A stretch of DNA of 64,000 nt. Source: Blasia pusilla. Lineage: Eukaryota > Marchantiophyta > Marchantiopsida > Blasiales. Below, one piece after another: positions 61,871 through 64,000 of this stretch (position 1 is its first letter; every line of letters starts with the position of its first letter). The DNA lies in contig CM114274.1 in NCBI GenBank assembly GCA_050084515.1, positions 18,228,001 through 18,292,000 on the forward strand, given 5' to 3'. Made by a program: the position numbers and the translations under genes. The notes beneath the pieces were generated by a model. It made no database searches. It had not been told where the DNA came from and was given only the letters and a program-made list of their open reading frames with translations.

Positions 61871-62451
61871 GCCAACCTTGGGTGATCACTACATGTGGAC
61901 CTATCCCCACTATGATTTGTGAGATTGGAAGGATTAGGGGCCATGAAAGACTAACTGTCACTTTGTTGCAAATGTACACTCATCCCAACAAATCTCGATG
62001 GTCCATTAGAAAATGTGGAGTCAGAACCTTCTCCATCAGTTGGATATGAGGGAGGAGGGGGGCATGGAACTCATCTTGTTACAATCACCGAACAAGAAAC
62101 ATGGGTTATTTATTGCCAAGTAAATACCCAGTAGAGAAAATTGACCAAAAAACTCCCAATAAGTACTTCGCAAAACAAAGTGTCTACTATCCTCACATTC
62201 TCTATAAGAACTCATATCATCTAATTAAAATTTTCACATGCTTTGGGATCAATGATAGCATACACTTGGCCGTGCCCATGGTGGGCCAGGTTGGTTGGTA
62301 GGCCAATGGTGTTGACCTCCCATCAATTGGGAAGGCTGAGTAGTAGGAGCCCATTGGTGTACTCCCATTGGGGCTTGTGACCAATTCATGCCACCGACCC
62401 ATTTTTGTTGAACAATCAAGCTTGTTGGAGGATTTTGTTGACCCCATGGTG
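61871..62451. other. Stretch without a recognised gene
   Basis: The frame 62217-62468 (minus) is Gly/Pro/Met-rich and low in motifs; not called a gene. Confidence 0.4.
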
Positions 62452-62840
62452 TGTTGGATTCTCAACATCCACTTCTCGAAGCACCATTAATCCGATCGGC
62501 CCCCTTGTATGAGGAGAATCCTAGATTGATGGTTCCAATTTCGACGTCGGAGGAGTCATAGTAATATGACGTAGGTGGTTTATGGAGTAGCGTTACTAGG
62601 ATTATCTAATCCAAAAAAATTCTATTAATAGAAATGAAAAAAATCAGGTTAAAAACCCTAGTTTCCCAAGTAGTGAAATAGTCACAAGCCGCAGCGGTAG
62701 CGCATGATCGTATGTCAAGTTATCTTCATGTTCTGGTTCCATCGAAGCTCTTCTGTGAGCGCACGGACGGACTAGGCCACTTTGTATCTCCAAGTTTTGT
62801 AATAGATTTCAGTGATTTTGTCACTTTCTATTTTCTCACA
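62452..62840 (+). mobile_element. 5' LTR of the copia element
   Basis: Starts TGTTGGATTCTCAACATCC, a common copia LTR beginning, and ends in TTCTCACA immediately before the primer-binding site. The left edge is inferred from the TGTTGG word only. Confidence 0.55.
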
Positions 62841-62852
62841 TGGTATCAGAGC
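62841..62852 (+). promoter_or_regulatory. Primer-binding site complementary to initiator-Met tRNA
   Basis: TGGTATCAGAGC, the standard plant copia primer site complementary to the 3' end of tRNA-iMet. Confidence 0.93.
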
Positions 62853-62912
62853 AGTAGGTTTTCCGTTATTTTGTATTTGGAAATCTAGTGTGTTTGCACA
62901 AAATCTTGAGAG

Positions 62913-63700
62913 ATGGCTACTTCTTCGTCAGTTTGTGCTCGTCCTTCTCCGCTAGGTGAAGAGAAGTTAGATGGATCCAACTATATTTTGTGGAAGTTCA
63001 AAATTAGAACTATCCTTCAATCATTTGAGATCTGGGAGACGGCCACAAGGATCGATTTGAATCCACAAGCTACTTTGAGTTCTGCATGTTCACCTTCATC
63101 TAGTGATATTGATCCTATTGTATTAAAGGCATGGAAACCCAAAAAAATGTTAATGCTTTATATGCGATTGTCATGAATGTAACTGATTCAGTCATGACTC
63201 TCATTCAACATATGACCACATTTGTTGAGGCGTGGAACATTATGAAAAATCAGACTTAGATTTCAGAATTTGGAGAATCAACTTATCTCCGAGAAATTTT
63301 CAGAAGGAGAAAGTGTAGAGCAATTTTTGACAAGGATCAAGAATCTTCAAGAACAGATGGCGTCCGTAGGAATTTCAAAGTCTAGCAAAGATTTGGCATG
63401 TCAATGCATAAGGATTTTGCCTCCGAGGTATGACAGTGTGGTCACTACATTGAATACTTAAGTAAGACCCATGCGGCTTACTTTTGAACAATTTAGTGCA
63501 ATCTTGGTAGAAGAGGAAATGAGCTTCAAAGCAAGAGAGGGAAGTGATGCAGCATTTACTACCAACGTACAGAGAGGTAGAAATCAGGATTAGAGCTCAA
63601 ATGTCAAGAAGAAATTTCCAAGGAAAGCCTTCAAATTCTTTTATTATGGTAAGCTAGGTCATCTTATGAAAGATTGTAGAAAGAGGAGTCATGATGAGGA
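62913..63700 (+). pseudogene. Copia gag (UBN2-type) with degenerate zinc knuckle
   Basis: The frame 62913-63176 starts MATSSSVCARPSPLGEEKLDGSNYILWKFKIR in pattern terms (the LDGSNYILWK block is the copia gag signature). The frame 63270-63461 continues with SEGESVEQFLTRIKNLQEQM and LPPRYDSVV. The zinc-knuckle region near 63625-63672 reads FYYGKLGHLMKDC: the first two Cys are replaced by Phe and Tyr, while His and the last Cys remain. A stop lies at 63459 and a shift between 63176 and 63270. Confidence 0.85.
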
Positions 63701-63824
63701 GAACGGTTGATTAAGACCTAAGAAGGAGTCTGGAAATTTTATAGAACTAGGAGAACATGAGGTAGATGTTTGGGTAGCAATCAAAGATTTTGGCACATAG
63801 GCAGAACATTCCACTAAGTCAAAG

Positions 63825-64000
63825 AGTGAAGATGCATGGATGCTCGATAGTGGAGCATCTAGGCATATCACGAGGATTGGTATAGCTCCTTACAGCCTCT
63901 CTAGGAGCCCATCGTTGTTACTGTTGGGAATAATGCAAAGTGCCATGTAGAAGGGAAAGATATAATTTCTTTAGTCTCACAAAAAGGAGATGAAAAGAAG
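63825..64000 (+). pseudogene. Copia protease start, truncated by the window
   Basis: Encodes AWMLDSGASRHIT, the copia retropepsin active-site block with Asp-Ser-Gly intact. It continues past the window end. Confidence 0.82.

Larger units (their letters stand above)
62452..64000 (+). mobile_element. Ty1/copia retrotransposon, 5' part, cut by the window end
   Basis: LTR (62452-62840), primer-binding site, gag, zinc-knuckle region and protease follow in copia order. Stops and shifts break gag. Integrase, RT and the 3' LTR would lie beyond 64000. Confidence 0.85.

Noticed and set aside
1-64000. CRISPR array, rRNA or tRNA genes
   Set aside because: No spaced identical repeats, and no cloverleaf with the usual A/B-box words noticed; the initiator-Met complement at 62841 is a retrotransposon primer site, not a tRNA gene.

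Overview
The window is nuclear DNA of a green plant. It has three spliced plant-type genes with GT-AG introns, plastid-targeted and cell-wall proteins, and large amounts of decayed Ty3/gypsy, Ty1/copia and DNA-transposon sequence. Introns of about 100-1300 bp and a giant filamin-repeat surface-type protein suggest a non-seed streptophyte (bryophyte, lycophyte or charophyte-like). The species cannot be fixed from sequence alone.

Layout. (1) 1-4353, + strand: a GH127/DUF1680 beta-L-arabinofuranosidase-type gene; 12 exons are visible, all phase-consistent, and the 5' end lies outside the window. (2) 4.35-7.06 kb: AT-rich, no gene, with short palindromic and direct repeats. (3) 7.06-24.0 kb: a compound Ty3/gypsy island. 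A minus-strand element (5' LTR ending at 24002, 3' LTR near 7189-7705) is split inside its integrase by an inverted plus-strand fragment of the same family (8938-15970). Both copies have the order gag - zinc knuckle - aspartic protease - C5 cytosine DNA methyltransferase - reverse transcriptase, followed by RNase H and integrase. The minus copy ends in a PHD-finger-like module after integrase. All reading frames are decayed. (4) 24.0-28.8 kb: spacer, then a three-exon plastid fibrillin (PAP) gene on + at 25270-26998, then a gene-free convergent spacer. (5) 28797-46238, minus strand: a nine-exon gene for a protein of at least 4308 residues built of filamin-type repeats followed by PKD/REJ-like and proline-rich regions. 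(6) 46.3-62.4 kb: gene-poor, repeat-rich DNA with a Tourist-like MITE, degenerate tandem repeats, a broken zinc-finger transposase-like gene and a TGACTAAGTCA minisatellite. (7) 62.45-64.0 kb: the 5' part of a decayed Ty1/copia element (LTR, initiator-Met tRNA primer site, gag, protease), cut by the window end.

The most interesting object is the gypsy family. It carries a DNA-methylation writer in its polyprotein between protease and reverse transcriptase, and a probable chromatin reader (PHD finger) behind integrase. In both copies the methyltransferase is collinear with pol, so it is part of the element and not a chance insertion. Each copy is inactivated in a different way: the plus copy keeps the PCQ catalytic cysteine but has stops and a frameshift, and the minus copy has PYQ. 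The three host genes show no functional link to one another.
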